DNA of 64,000 bases from Takakia lepidozioides (GCA_030704615.1 CM060734.1:36100042-36164041); one strand, 5' to 3'. Shown: positions 36,606 through 48,346, counted from the stretch's first letter. Made by a program: numbers and translations. Notes: a model not told the origin generated them from the letters alone.

Positions 36606-37138
36606 GGAAGATAATAGAAATGCGAAGTAGATGGCCAACGCCTTTATTAAAAAAGAAAAAGAAAAAGAAAAAGAAATGAGATGGTACACCGGTTTCCGCA
36701 TATCAAATCTTCCCCAGAATCTCTTGAAAGTTGAGAGTGACATGGAACTGAAGGAGTGTAAACTGTAAACTCCCATGGGGGGTACACTGGGTTACACGAG
36801 GGGGTGTGTAACTCCACTTGGGGTTACACAGAATGGCGTGTAACTCCACTCCGAGCACATTGGGTTACGACGGGGTGTGTAACTCCACTTGGGGGTTACA
36901 CAGAATGGAGGGTAACTCCACTTGGTGTACCTCACACTTGGTCTGAAAATTTGACTGTCCAAATTTGGTTAAGTATAAAATGTATTAACAAGAGTTACAT
37001 GAGAGATCGGGGTTACGTAGGGTTACACCGATTGGGATACGGGGATCCGGGCTACACTACATAGCCTCTCATCAGGAATCAAACCCAGAACCTCACCACC
37101 TGCACTGCAATCACCTTACTAACGCCACCCAACACAAC
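36606..37138 (-). repeat. tRNA-derived SINE, copy 1
   Basis: On the minus strand the head (from 37138) reads like a tRNA: an A-box-like GGTGGCGTTAGTAAGG, then GAGGTTCTGGGTTTGATTCC with a T-loop B-box. The body contains several copies of a GTGTAAC...GTTACAC unit with palindromic character. The other end is ATTTCTATTATCTTCC. The same head, body and end occur at 51440-51895. Between end and body this copy has a GAAAAA microsatellite (36646-36676). Confidence 0.7.
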
Positions 37139-37163
37139 ATGAAACCCCTTCTTAAGTATTTAA

Positions 37164-37598
37164 TAGTGAGACCAAGGTAAGAGGGGGTGGGGAGGATTTG
37201 ACAGGGGTCCTGCTGGAGGAGCCCTGGCTGCCGGAATCCGGCGAAAGTACTGTCAAATGGCACGAGTGCATTACCTCATTCCTATTATCTTCCGTCTGAA
37301 ATGCTCTTTTAGTTTATAGTTTTTGCTTTTGAATTTGTTTAAAAAAAATGAAAGGGATACAATTGCTACTTCTAGGAGGGAACACAATAGCAATGATGAA
37401 AACGGCTCAATGTAAAAAATCTGATGCAATATCGAAATTATTATCGAAATTCAGATATACCAATATGATTTAATACAAGAGATAATTGAAGTTACGTTCT
37501 GACGTTCTGACGGTGCTTCCACCAAAGTTCCGGTGAGTCCGCTCTACCGGCAAGGGCCCTGTGAAATCCTCTCCACCCCTCTCAACACCGTCTCACTA
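37164..37598. mobile_element. MITE with ~90-bp terminal inverted repeats
   Basis: The left end (TAGTGAGACC... through a GAGGATTTGACAGGG block to CTGCCGG) and the right end (...GTCTCACTA) are inverted copies over about 90 bp. TTAA flanks both ends (37160-37163 and 37599-37602). It has no coding capacity. A TTAA duplication fits piggyBac-type insertion, but TA- or TWA-type duplications are also compatible with these ends. The left end recurs at 60212. Confidence 0.65.
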
Positions 37599-37775
37599 TT
37601 AACCCGTATAGGGCGACCACCCTTTTTGGTGGGGTGAAATTTTTCATCCCCAATCATCCACAGGGATGAACCTTATATGTATGTGCATATCTAACCAGTG
37701 TTGTGCGTGTAAATACAATGATTCATAGCGATTTTGCTCGTGTCTGAAGGGCCCTCAAGAATTTGGACACACGGA

Positions 37776-39111
37776 ATGTCGGACCCGGCATCCATATGTG
37801 ATGTGGGAGAGAGGGCGATGGAGGGAGAGCAGACCGAAATTGAAGGGCACGAGACTCACAGTGATTCCAGAGCAGGGGTGCAATGGCCCACGGTGGATGG
37901 ATCTCTGGGAGTGCACTCGGAGGAGGCTTTGAAGCTGGCTCGAAACTTTTATTACGCTGGATTCTTGCTTCTTCCAATGCTGTGGTTTGTCAATTGCTTC
38001 TACTTCTGGCCTGTCTTGCGACACCGAGAAGCGGAGCCTCTCATACGTCCTTGTATGGTTACTTTTCCCCTTGCTACTTGCTTATCGTCATTGCCTGTAA
38101 CGAGTCCTAGGTTTTGTGGGTCGTTTACTTTTCAGGGTCAGCTCTTGTGGGCCTTGTACTAACTTAGGTTGATTTTTCAAGTAGTACTTTTCGGAGGCCT
38201 TGAAGAATTGTTCCTGGAATTGTTTGGTGATAGTTTCTAGCCAGGGTCGAGTTTTGGGAAGATGGCAGTCCGCACTCGGACATCTGACTCAATTCCAGAT
38301 TTGTTTGTAGACGCACAGTGCCTTTCCAGAGCTGCTTGGGTGGTATGTGTGTCGAGGATTATGTCTTCATACACTTTTCTTCTGGATTCTTTCATGCAGT
38401 TCAGAAAATTTCTCATCCTAGATCATGCCGCAATCATGGCAGTCTGTGAGACCATATCTCGTTTCTCAACCATTCAGTCGGATCCCCCACCGTCTGGTAC
38501 TTTTCAATAAAACCGCCACACCAGCAGTCCACACAGAAGTGCGACTCCAACCTAGAGTTTATGATGTTGGGTTGTATACTCAAATGTCTTTAGGGAGTGC
38601 ATGTAACCAGCATTGCAGACAGGCATGTGGAGGAGGGGGGGGGGGTGGTGGGTGGGTACAGCTTGAAAGAAACTCTCGCTTTTCCTACTCAATGTTGTAG
38701 GTTGGCTCATGTGCCTGGGAAAGGTGAATAACAGCGACAGCCGGTGTGGTGGAGGGTTGAGTGGGAGCAGATGTGGTGCGATCAGGGGTGGGATGCCTTC
38801 TCTTTTGTGCGGTCCTTCTCACCTGGGCCCTTACATTTTCTTTTGGTGGTGAGCACCTATTTGGTTCTGCTTGGAAGCACATGGCTGTCTACGATGTGGC
38901 TGATAAATACGAAATGGTACTGTCCTTGTCCTCCCTGCAAATGTATTCTTTTGTGCATGGTGGGTGTTCTTATTCTCTTGATAAGCTCATACAATGGCAT
39001 ATCCCTTCTGTTTTGTTGACTTCTTTTGAACCCCTGTTACTACCCGCCTTGCAAATAGAAGGCTCTGTGTGGCTTCCTCAGAAACTGGGCCTATTTAACA
39101 GCACATCATGA
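37776..39111 (+). CDS. PEN2: PEN-2, gamma-secretase subunit
   Basis: Three exons, 37776-38052, 38771-38916 and 39082-39111, join with GT-AG borders and correct phase to give 150 residues, close to plant PEN-2 length. PEN-2 is the small membrane subunit that matures presenilin in the gamma-secretase complex of endomembranes. Sequence support: an acidic N-terminus, then LARNFYYAGFLLLPMLWFVN (about residues 53-72) and CFYFWPVLRH. Exon 2 begins by completing a Tyr codon to read YVVRSGVGCLLF, then LLTWALTFSFGGEHLFGSAW and YDVADKY. Exon 3 gives KLGLFNSTS. Two hydrophobic segments match the family. The gene looks intact. The start ATG at 37776 is the first in frame. The intron 1 region contains G-rich repeats. 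Confidence 0.9.
38628..38660 (+). repeat. G-rich tract in PEN-2 intron 1
   Basis: Long G runs separated by single T bases (GGAGG, a long G run, TGGTGGGTGGG) could form a G-quadruplex in the transcript. Confidence 0.6.
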
Positions 39112-39212
39112 AGTGGTTCTTGGATTGTTTTTCCATGTTGGCAGTTGTGCTACAAAGCCCTACATTGGTAGGTCTTTCCAAAGTGGGTGCATAGGGTTTG
39201 TAATTTGCTCCA

Positions 39213-39272
39213 GATGGCTTGCAAGGCTGTGTGTGGTTTCCTTAGGAACTGGGCATGGTCATCAGCCCATCA
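39213..39272 (+). repeat. Partial duplicate of PEN-2 exon 3 and its acceptor
   Basis: AAGGCTGTGTGTGGTTTCCT, then AG, then GAACTGGGCAT parallels the intron end and exon 3 start at 39058-39091 (AAGGCTCTGTGTGGCTTCCT, then CAG/AAACTGGGCCT). The copy keeps an AG acceptor but then opens a different, longer frame (through 39443) instead of the short PEN-2 C-terminus. Confidence 0.5.
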
Positions 39273-42200
39273 TACTTGTACTGTTACTCAAGTTGTTTGC
39301 TCTCTATTGTTGACTTGCTGGAGGCTTATCGATTCCATTTTCATTGCAAGTGTGAGGTAAGGAAGGTTGTTTTTATTGAGTGGGTTGTACGTGTTACAAC
39401 CATGTCATTTACAAAACCGGTGAAGACAGGTGATCATTTCTAAGGGAGGGTGATGACTTGATTGTTGGTACTGTGTCATCCCGGCTGGCAGGCCTTCCAG
39501 TGAGAACCGACTTTGCCATGGCAGATCCTAAATAGCAGTTGGCACAGTTGGCTCGGAATGTTTACTCCATCCAGCTACATGTTTCACTGTTAAAATTCAT
39601 TCAACTTTCGGGAGCGCTGTCAGTTGGGGCATGCTGGAGACTCTGAGACACCAAACTGAAACACTGTTCTAGAACAGCCATGTCCCTATATGCCACCAAA
39701 TGTGCTCAGTTGGACAGTATTTTGACATGGACCACAAAGCAATCTGACCTCCAAAGTTGTGGCCTTTTCATGTCACATTCATTGCAAAATTGCAACGGTA
39801 ACATTACTGAAGACCAGATGTGGTCACTGGTTGACTTTGATTTGTAGAGTCTCATGTGTTTGCCAAAGTAGTGGAACAAGCTTTCTTGGTTCCTATGTCA
39901 CACCAATATTACTTTCAGTACTGATACTGCAGATCTGCCAATTCAAACTAGGTATAGTCAGATCGTGCAGGTATTGCAGTCCAAGAGTTTTGGATGGTTT
40001 CGCTTGCATGCATGTAGTGGAACTGATGTAAATAGTGATGTAACACCAGAGAATCTGTTCACTCTTTGCATATGGTCATCAAGCTGGATTCAATCTTTTG
40101 AACAATTTGTCATATGTGAGGGAGTTGGTATGCTTGCATGACTCTTGCCAAACCTGTTTCTCAATCTTTCTCAACATTCCAAACAGGAATTTGGTTGCAA
40201 ACTAGGTCCAATCATTTTGGGCAAGCCATCTTGGAAACACTGTTGCACCCAAAATATGTCATTTTGATCAGTCAGGTAGTGATCAATGTGTTCAAGTGTG
40301 ACTAGACTTTTGTGCAATGTTGCTTGAAATGAGGCCTCGTTTTTAAATGCTAAAAAAATGCAACTGCCAATCACAAGATTGCTGACCAAGCAGAAGGATA
40401 GAGTCAAGCAGATTGTACATTGCGGGGGTTTTTGGGACGTTGTGCCTTCGCGATACCCTAAATAGCAGCAATTGGAGAGAGCTGCAGAGTATCTACTAAC
40501 TGCTGGGAATTAATGCTGCACAGGAAATAATCTCTGCTCCAACTTACTCCTGTTTCTTTGTTTCCTCACTGGAGATGAGGGATCCAGTGTCATTGTAAGA
40601 GTCCTGAGTTTCCGGGTCCCTTAGATACTCAAGCACACCCTAGACATAATGGACACAGACATGAGCACTCCCATGACCAACTTATACATATATCCAGACA
40701 AGGCGGATGTTCAGAATCTCTACTTGTGATCTTTACCTCTCATGCTGAAACTGCCAAATCAAATGAAGCATGGATGCACATCGACACTACCAGTGAATGC
40801 AAGAACCCAAATTTACTCTGATCTCCAAGCTTCGATACAAGGAATGATGAACTTTCTCATCCTCCAATATTGTTTCTGAATAATCCGCACGTTCAGAGAG
40901 TGGCTTGCCCCGTTGTCATCATTATAGTTCGCATACGCCAACACCTTTCGCCAGTTGACAGCAGCCAAAGTTGGTACAAATACACACCTAGGATGAAGTT
41001 GAGCATGCTGAGGTGTAGTTTCTCAATCTCTTCATGTTGATGTCAAATCCCATGTGGAAAAATAGTCACTTCCACAGGTTTGAAATACTGTGACAGCTTA
41101 GAAGAAAAGAATGGTCAAACCCATCACAACACAGCAAACTGCCACCCATGGACTGAGTCGTTCACCTGCACACCAAGTATACAAATAGAAAATTGTCAAC
41201 TCTGTTCCAGTATGCTGTGACAGCTCAAAAGTAAAGGATTGTCAAGGCCTAGAACCCATGGGCTTTGTCAAACAACAAAGAACCACTTGTAGATCAACCA
41301 CTCATAGCATATTAATGGATAACTGGTTACAACCTCAAAGAAGAGAATCTTGCTGCAGTACAATACACTCAAGACATGATTGATTTGTCTAGGTACCACC
41401 TCATGCTAATCATTAACACATACAAGACCAGCGGCATACAGATGAGTAGGAAGTACCTATCCGTGCTGCTTTCCAAAAAAAGCCCCGAAATCTGTCAAGC
41501 CCCAGATGTTTGTAAAAGTCAGATGTAGGATTATTCTCAGACTTGGCATAACAAAAGGTGCCCAGGGGAATGAGAGGGAGTCAGACAAGATGAAATATAA
41601 GGAACTAAAGTATGTAGGTAAATTGTACTCTAAGAAACAGCTCCTTGCGATGACAATTGGTAGTTTGGGTATTCAAAGATTGTACGACTCTACTTTGAAG
41701 CTTACAGGGATGATAATGCCATTAATTATCAACAAAGAGCTGTTCAGGCATCGGCCAAGAGTTCAATTCTTGTCCCTGTTACAACACTAAGTTTCTCCCA
41801 AAAGCTGGTCATTAAGTGCTCTATTGTGACGGCTGCTATGGCTGACAAAATATACAGAAAACCTCCAGAAAAAGTATCTCCAAACTTGTTGATCTGCTCG
41901 CGAACTTGACAAATTGATGATAGATATAGATCTTGTCACAGGCAATGACTCATAAAAACAACAATAAGATTACCCGGTCTTCTGATTCAAGATGTTGGGG
42001 AAGTTGATTTTGATATATGTGCACGTGCAGATGACCAGTAACACCACTGTCAAAAATGACTGAAAGTTGAATAAAGCCGACTGTCACCAATACCGTCATC
42101 CCACAAGGAATTGTCAGTGTCTTGTCAGCCCAGCACTTGAATTGGAGTAGGGAGCAAGAAACAAATTCATCAAGTGAGAGAATTCACTGGGCCTGCAACC

Positions 42201-43112
42201 ATTGACCCTAACGCACACAACAGGTCACAAACTTTGGTTGGATTGTATAGGAGGTAGAAAATTCTGACCCTTGGAGTGAAGAGTGGAGAGATGAACTCAA
42301 TAAGAGTGCCCGAACTTGCCTATGGGCCTTGAGGACGAAGTGTCATCTGGGAAAATAATCTCCCAGAACAGAGCATGGGGTTTTTATGTTTCAGAATCTT
42401 AAGTGAGCCTGAAATTCATCTGAGACAATCCCAGGTTGAGTGAAAGTTCAACCAAGGAGCAGTGATTGACAGGATGACAGACGTCATGAGTTCACTGTTA
42501 CTGTAATCCCATATTGCTTTCATTGCAAGCGAGAATAGGTCATACAAGAGTCCAAGCGCCTGTCAACCCCGATCAAGGCCATAAGCCTCTCTTCCAGTAG
42601 CGAAAGAGCATAGAAACGTATGGCTTCGAAGCAAGAAACTAAACTTCCAGCTACATACGCCTAGATTTTTTATCCCGCGCGCATAAGCTTCGAGGTTGAT
42701 GAGACGATAAATTACATTATCCAGTGGAGAAGGGTGTCTATGCGTAGAGGAAAACCAATAAATAGACAACAAAACATGAAGCATATCACATACACAACTG
42801 CTAACGATAACAGATCACTCCAGCGAGCGACAAACAACACAGCCAGAGAAAACGAAAACGGAGGACGAAGCCCACCATGGTTTGAAATAACTGTACACAT
42901 TCAGAGCTTCACGCTCTGCTCCCAAACCCCTCCAGCTTTCTCCCTCACTTTTGAGGACTGTCTGTCATCAGAGCCTCCCTCCCGGCGTCCGTCTCTTTCC
43001 TCGGAATCCTGCTCTCTTCACACTTCGAACTGCAGCCCTAAACTGACGTCCAAAACGTTCCGAATTGTTTTATAATTTTATAAAAAAAAAAAAAAACAGG
43101 GACGGAGCCTGT
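39273..43112. other. No recognised gene
   Basis: Open frames up to 113 codons carry no domains. A weakly matching direct repeat (CTGTGACAGCT at about 41092 and 41217) is present. A poly(A) run at 43081-43095 sits next to the retrotransposon target site. Confidence 0.45.
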
Positions 43113-43117
43113 GAAGC

Positions 43118-43142
43118 CTGATTCGGGCGCTATGGGTTTGTT
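43118..43142 (-). repeat. Remnant of the 3' LTR
   Basis: These 25 bp match the end of the 5' LTR (49547-49571) with about two differences, then similarity stops abruptly and pol sequence follows. An internal deletion has removed nearly all of the 3' LTR and the polypurine tract. Confidence 0.7.
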
Positions 43143-44113
43143 CAAAATATACAACACGGCGGTTATAATTCTTTGCCTGAGCAGCTTGAGCAAACACAAT
43201 GTTAGATTTGGCAGTTTTCCTCAAACGACGTCTTCTAGCATCCATGGAAAGCAAAAAGACTTCCCAATTTTCAGGCTCAGTAGCCGAGACCTGCAGCCCA
43301 GGAGATATGCAAAGGAGTTCTACATTTCCTATCATACAAAAGTTCAAAAGGTGAGATTTTGGTACTGGCATGGATAGAAGTCTTGTAGGCAAAGAGCAGA
43401 ATAGACACAGCAATATCCCATTCATCAATGAGTGTCACATTCTGCTCGAGCATCTTGCATATAGTTTTGTTAAATCGTTCTGTCAAACCATTGCATTGGG
43501 GATTGTAGGGAGCAGTAACGGCATGCCTTATGGTGAGATTAAACAAGACAATCTCCATAAGTTGGTTGCAGAACTCTGTACCTTGATCCGTGAGGATTTC
43601 CAGAGGGCAACCATGACGAAGAATCACCTTATCAAAGAAGAATTGCACCACCTCAGCACTATCCTTAGTAACCACAGGTCGGAGCTCAACCCATTTTGTC
43701 AGGTAGTCCGTTGCAACCGCAAGGTATGCATGGCCCTTGGACGTGGATTTAAGGGGTCCGACTAGATCTAAGCCAACCCTGGCAAATGGTTCAGTCACCG
43801 GGATAGGCTGTAAAGGCAAGGGAGCTTCGGTTCTAGGTAGGATGGTTTTAGCATGATAGGGCATACACCTTGCAATGAAAGCTGAGACATCTTTAACTAA
43901 GCCTTTCCAGTGGTACTGCTCCTGTAATCTCTTGACAGTTTTAGCAACCCCCAAATGGCCAGCATAAGTAGAAGCATGGTATAATTCTAGCAAAGCAGGG
44001 ACAACGGACCTAGAAGGGACTTCCACAGCAGAGGTACCTTCCAAAGCAGTGACTCTGAACAATCTCCCTTCACTTTCCCAGTGGTTGGGTAAGTGATAGT
44101 TGACTTGCCTCAT
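43143..44113 (-). pseudogene. Retrotransposon integrase
   Basis: The frame 44113-43277 covers most of a Ty3-type integrase. The N-terminal zinc region has both histidines and the first cysteine, but reads CMPYH where CxxC is expected, so one ligand is lost. The core has the catalytic acidic residues in GLDLVGPL, TDQGTEFCN and NGLTERFN. The C-terminal part (FAYKTSIHAST, PFELLYD) stops at 43277, and recognisable sequence continues in another frame to about 43165. No chromodomain is seen. Frame is shared with the RNase H segment; a stop at 44492 separates them. Confidence 0.8.
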
Positions 44114-44491
44114 GAGCAGCTTGGATATGCCACTAAGGTGGGTGTCGGTTTTGCACCTATGGAAAAGAGCATCGTATAAGGGATCACCATGCCTACATCA
44201 ATCATGGCCCACAACAACAGGTTAGTGCAGGCGAGAAGAAAGTGGCAGCCCCCGTTCTCTTCCTTTCGGAATCCTGACTTCATTTTCAGTTGGCTGCCTA
44301 TGAGGAGGCAAGCAAGCTGTAAGGCGCAGCTCAGTCCCTCGGTCAGGAAACAAACCAAGGTAGGCGCAAGGCAAGATGGGCAGTTCGAAGGTATGGAAAA
44401 GTACCAGACCAATCTGCAGGATACCAGACCAAAATTCATGCCAATACCAGGGGAGATTCAACCAACATCAAATTGTAGAAGATCCCAAGTG

Positions 44492-45929
44492 TCAAGCAAA
44501 TCTGGAGGAACATAAAGGATAATCCAGCAAATGACACAAGGCATAGGGGTCAGAAACAGGCATAGTGGGTGAGGGAGAGCGTGCAGCAGAGGAGACTAGA
44601 TCACTTAAAGTAGTGTAAGGTGCAGGGATTTTGGATTCTCCTCGAGTCAAAGCATCTGCATTAACATTATCCTTCCCACGCTTGTAGGAGATGGTAAAGT
44701 CATAGCCTTGCAGAATAAGAGCCCACCTAACTAACCTGTCAGTGAGGTCACGAGGGTTTAGCAAGGCTTTTAAAAGTAAATGATCTGTTTCAATTGTAAA
44801 ATGACAGCCATGTAAATATTGCCTAAAATATTTGATTCCAAAGATAACAGCAAGGCCTTCCTTATCAGTGATAGAGTAATTGCGCTCATGTTTATCAAGG
44901 CGGCGAGAGACATAGGCAATGGCATGCTCCTGACCATCTTGAATCTGGCTCAACACAACAGAGATAGCTAGATCACTGGCATCAGTTTGCAAGAGAAATG
45001 ACAAGGTAAAATCAGGATAGGCAAGCACAGAAGCAGAAGTGAGTGCAATTTTGAGCTTCTCAAATGCGGACGTTTCAGCAGTACCCTATACAAAACGAGC
45101 ATCATTGGAACAAGCGAGTGAGGGGAGCAGCTAACTTGGTAAACTGAAAAATGAAGCGACGATAGTAAGAACCCAAGCCTAATAAGGCTTTGACGCATGT
45201 TTTATCCCGAGGGGCTGGATAGTTCCACACAGCTTGGATCTTTGCAGGGTCAAGACTGATGCCAGCAGCAGAAAGCAGATGGCCCAAGAAATGGAGTTGT
45301 TCCATACAAAAATCACATTTCTTGGCTTTAATCTTAAGTCTGGCTGCACGAAGTCTGCACACAACCTATAAATCCAACAGATGAGCATCAAACGTGGTGG
45401 AGTAAATGTTGATATCATCAATATAAACTAAGGCACACTCCCAACGAAGGTTTCCTAAGACTATGTCCATCAATCGCTGAAATGTAGCAGTAGCGTTGCA
45501 AAGGCCAAAAGGCATTGTTTCAAATTGGAAGAGGCCCATCCTGCAGGTGAAGGCAGTTTTCTCCTTAGCAGCAGCAGTTAAAGAAACTTGCCAAAAGCCA
45601 GAGGCTAAATCTAAGGAAGAGAAGATAGTGGCCCCATAAAGTTGATCAAGCGTTTCATTGATGCGTGGCAAAGGGTAAACATCCCGCTTGGTGATGGCAT
45701 TTAAACGCCGAAAATCAACGCAAAAACGGGTGGAGCCATCCTTTTTACCTACCAAGACAATGGGACTGGCCCAAGGGGATATGGAGGGGGTGACTATACC
45801 AGCATCAAGCATCTTTGTAATCTCATCCTGAATGACCTTGCGTTCACGGACACTCTCCCTGTAGGCATGTTGTTTGATAGGCTTACCATCCGTGATGATG
45901 TCATGATCCAGAAGGGTGGTGCGGCCCAA
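44492..45929 (-). pseudogene. Retrotransposon reverse transcriptase and RNase H
   Basis: The RT is in 45929-45366 and 45362-45102 (same frame, one stop between). Motifs: KKDGSTRFCVDFRRLN, the catalytic ALVYIDDINIY, and LHFLGHLLSAAGI of the thumb region. The RNase H (45028-44492) shows LQTDASDLA, ITDKEGLAV, ETDHLLLKAL and NADALTR, giving the acidic catalytic set. Near 45115 the frame changes, a single indel with an adjacent stop. In the intact element these parts copy RNA to DNA and remove the RNA strand. Confidence 0.85.
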
Positions 45930-45995
45930 GTCATGAAGCCCTTGACTAAAGATATCGAGATTGTCATGTAGAAACTGGTGCAGGCGATTAATCTG

Positions 45996-46472
45996 CTAGG
46001 GAGCAAGGTGATCACCCACCTTGATATCCTTTAATACTTGCTGGAAATGTTGCTCTACCTCAGGAGTAAGCAGGCTTTTGTCAGTGGAACCAGAGTGAGA
46101 GGCAAATGCCTGGAGTTGGTCCACAGGGGAGTCCACCAGCCCAATATCATGAAGACTGAGACCTTTCTGAACAGAGGTCAGTTCAAACAAAGGAGTAGCA
46201 GTGAGTCTAGCAAAGACCTGACCCCTATGTATACTGATGCTGATGTGTTTAGGATTAGCAAGCAGTAACCTGACTTCACCTTTGAAACCTCGGTCTAAAA
46301 CCCCAGAAGCAATCAGACAGTGCTTTTGGATGGTAAGTTTCTTCCAGCCCTCAATCTCAAGGAAATGACCTGCAGGGCAAGCAAAAGCTAGACCTGTAGG
46401 TACTATTCGCTGAGAAAAAGCAGGGATGATGAAGTCAACAGGAGAACATAGCAAAAGGGAATTCTTTGCCAC
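45996..46472 (-). pseudogene. dUTPase-like domain of the retrotransposon pol
   Basis: Between protease and RT, in the same frame, the sequence resembles a trimeric dUTPase: IVPTGLAFACPAGHF, then SGVLDRGFKGEVRLLLANP (motif 3 with its Asp), then a GQVFARL segment like the family's GDRIAQL. The motif 2 RSG is replaced by WKKLTIQK, so activity is unlikely. dUTPases hydrolyse dUTP and limit uracil in DNA. Such domains occur in some retroviruses and a few Ty3-type elements. The domain call is by eye. Confidence 0.55.
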
Positions 46473-46517
46473 GGGCAGGGGAGGTCCAGACTTCTTATCT
46501 AGTGGAGGGAAATGCCA

Positions 46518-47144
46518 TTAGTACAAGGTATCACCAAGTGGGTGGAACTGGCTGAACCTGGCCCAATTATAATGCAAACCCACCTGCTCCTTCATCTGCT
46601 CAGCTTGAAGCTTGAGACGAGAATAGTTGGCCATAGAGGTCCCAGCAGCAATGGTAACATGGTTTAGATTCACCTTGTAAGGTTGCCTTTCACCATTGTG
46701 AAGACACATAATGTTATTCATGATGTCAATGCTAGCCTCTACACCCTTTATCCAATCCAGACCCAGCAAAACTTGTTCACCCATGGTGACAATGCAGGTC
46801 AGCAAGACAGTTTTCCCACTAATGTGGATAGGTAAGGTGACTAACCCAATAGGTTCATAAGCCGTGCCATCAGCTATGGTAACCACAAGGCCATGAGCAG
46901 AGCCAATCTTTAATCCAAGAATACGAACTGTAGTAAGTGGAATGGCAGACATGGTATAGCCCGTATCAATAACACATGGAAAGGAAAGGTGGCCCACATG
47001 GCATTGTGTCATCAATGGGTGGATACGGTCCCGTTTATAGGCTTCACAGTGCATGAGTTTGAAATCACGAGAAAGAACAGCACTTACCAGCGTGTTGGGG
47101 TTCTTACCATGGTCATCTGGCACCCTCACAGACGACCTGGTTCG
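46518..47144 (-). pseudogene. Retrotransposon protease (start of pol)
   Basis: The pol frame is entered by the -1 shift at 47144. The aspartic protease is seen as FPCVIDTGYTMSAIP with the DTG catalytic triad and, about 75 residues later, VLLGLDWI for the flap/core region. A stop at 46518 (LY then TAA) interrupts a frame that otherwise continues into the dUTPase-like domain. Confidence 0.8.
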
Positions 47145-47150
47145 TTTAAA
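47111..47150 (-). promoter_or_regulatory. -1 ribosomal frameshift signal, gag to pol
   Basis: The canonical slippery heptamer T TTA AAC lies at 47150-47144 in the correct gag frame (codons TTA and AAC). A 6-nt spacer GAACCA follows. Then comes a 9-bp stem, GGTCGTCTG (47137-47129) with CAGATGACC (47119-47111), closed by one G-T pair, and a 9-nt loop that contains the gag stop (TGA, 47128-47126). Slipping back one base gives exactly the protease frame. GGGT in the loop could pair with ACCC just downstream to form a pseudoknot. Confidence 0.8.
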
Positions 47151-48328
47151 GTACCCTGTTGTTTCTTATCCCTTTGTAACTGTTCAATCAGGGCAAGCAA
47201 GTCAGATTGGTAAGGGCACCACCTGGTGTAATGCTTGATGGACTTGCAAATCATGCAAGCCACCATTGAGGTCCTGGTGTCATGACGCATGCCAGCATGG
47301 GCTTTACCTTGAGTCCCGGATCTGGCAGGGACTGCAGGGTTCCAGCCTACCTCAGCCTTGAAGGCTTGCAGTTCTCCCTGGATTTCATTACGAAAGGATG
47401 ATAACTCATGCACAATGGAAGGGACCAGATCTGCTGCAATACCTTTCACCCCAGGGTCCCCATCAGTAGGCTCTACACAGTGATTCTCACTAGCTAGATG
47501 AGTGTGTTTTGTGTTGGCAACTTTAGACAGACCTGCCTTAGCAGCTTTGAGACGTAACCTTTCTTCAATCAATTCCACCATCTCATCTTCAGTGGTGTAA
47601 GACTGTTTTTGCATAAACACTTTCTCAGCAGGGGGCAAGCCTTTTACAAAACAATGTTTCAAAATAGCATGTCTCTATGATGTAATCAAAACCGACTTAC
47701 AAATTGCAGTTCGTAAATCAGTGTAGTATTTCCACACACTGTCGCCATAATGAAATTTTAAGTCTGGTGTGGTGTAAGCTATGGGCTTTTCTTCACGAAA
47801 GAGCTTGCGAGCCAACTCTCTGGCTTCGACCCACGTAAGATCATTTTTGTCCTTAATGTTGGACTCAAACATTTGCCTGGCCTCTCCCTTGAGACAGATC
47901 CGAAAGGACTTGACTTGGAATCGTGGGGGAACTCCATTCATTTCAGTGCTGATTTCAAAAAATTCCAAGAAGGACTCAAAATCCTCCCCTAAGTTGTACT
48001 CAGGGTATCGCTGCTTATGCATTCGCTCTCCATGATCAGATTTTCATGGAGTAGTATCCGTAACTTTAGATTGTTTCAGCAACATCTTCAAAAGGGGGGG
48101 GGGATTTGAAATCACCCCCATGGCTTCACACAGCTCATCCAAATCAAATGTGGGATGAGGCACAGTCGCTGGATCTTTGTGATCTCCGGACGACTCTCCC
48201 CTTTCCATATTATTCTTTTCATTAGTTGTTGACTTTTCCCTCTCCTCCGCTGCACGTTTTTCCAACTCACTCAGTCCCATTGTCTCTTCTGTTTCCTTTT
48301 CTAGCATAGATCTTGTAAATACAGGCAT
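47126..48328 (-). pseudogene. Retrotransposon gag
   Basis: One frame runs from the ATG at 48328 to the stop at 47126, broken by TGA at 48044 and TAG at 47675. N-terminal residues are acidic and helical (ELEKRAAEEREK). The capsid-like core has YNLGEDFESFLEFFEI, WVEARELARKLF and KHCFVKGLPP. Near the C-terminus is a zinc knuckle, CMICKSIKHYTRWC, matching C-x2-C-x4-H-x4-C. Both stops are one C-to-T change from sense codons (CGA and CAG). Gag would form the particle and bind RNA. Confidence 0.8.
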
Positions 48329-48346
48329 GAGAAGAGAAGGACACGG

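Noticed and set aside
42563-43075. Small ORFs just outside the retrotransposon as part of it
   Set aside because: They lie beyond the AGCC target duplication, so they are host flank and show no retroelement motifs.
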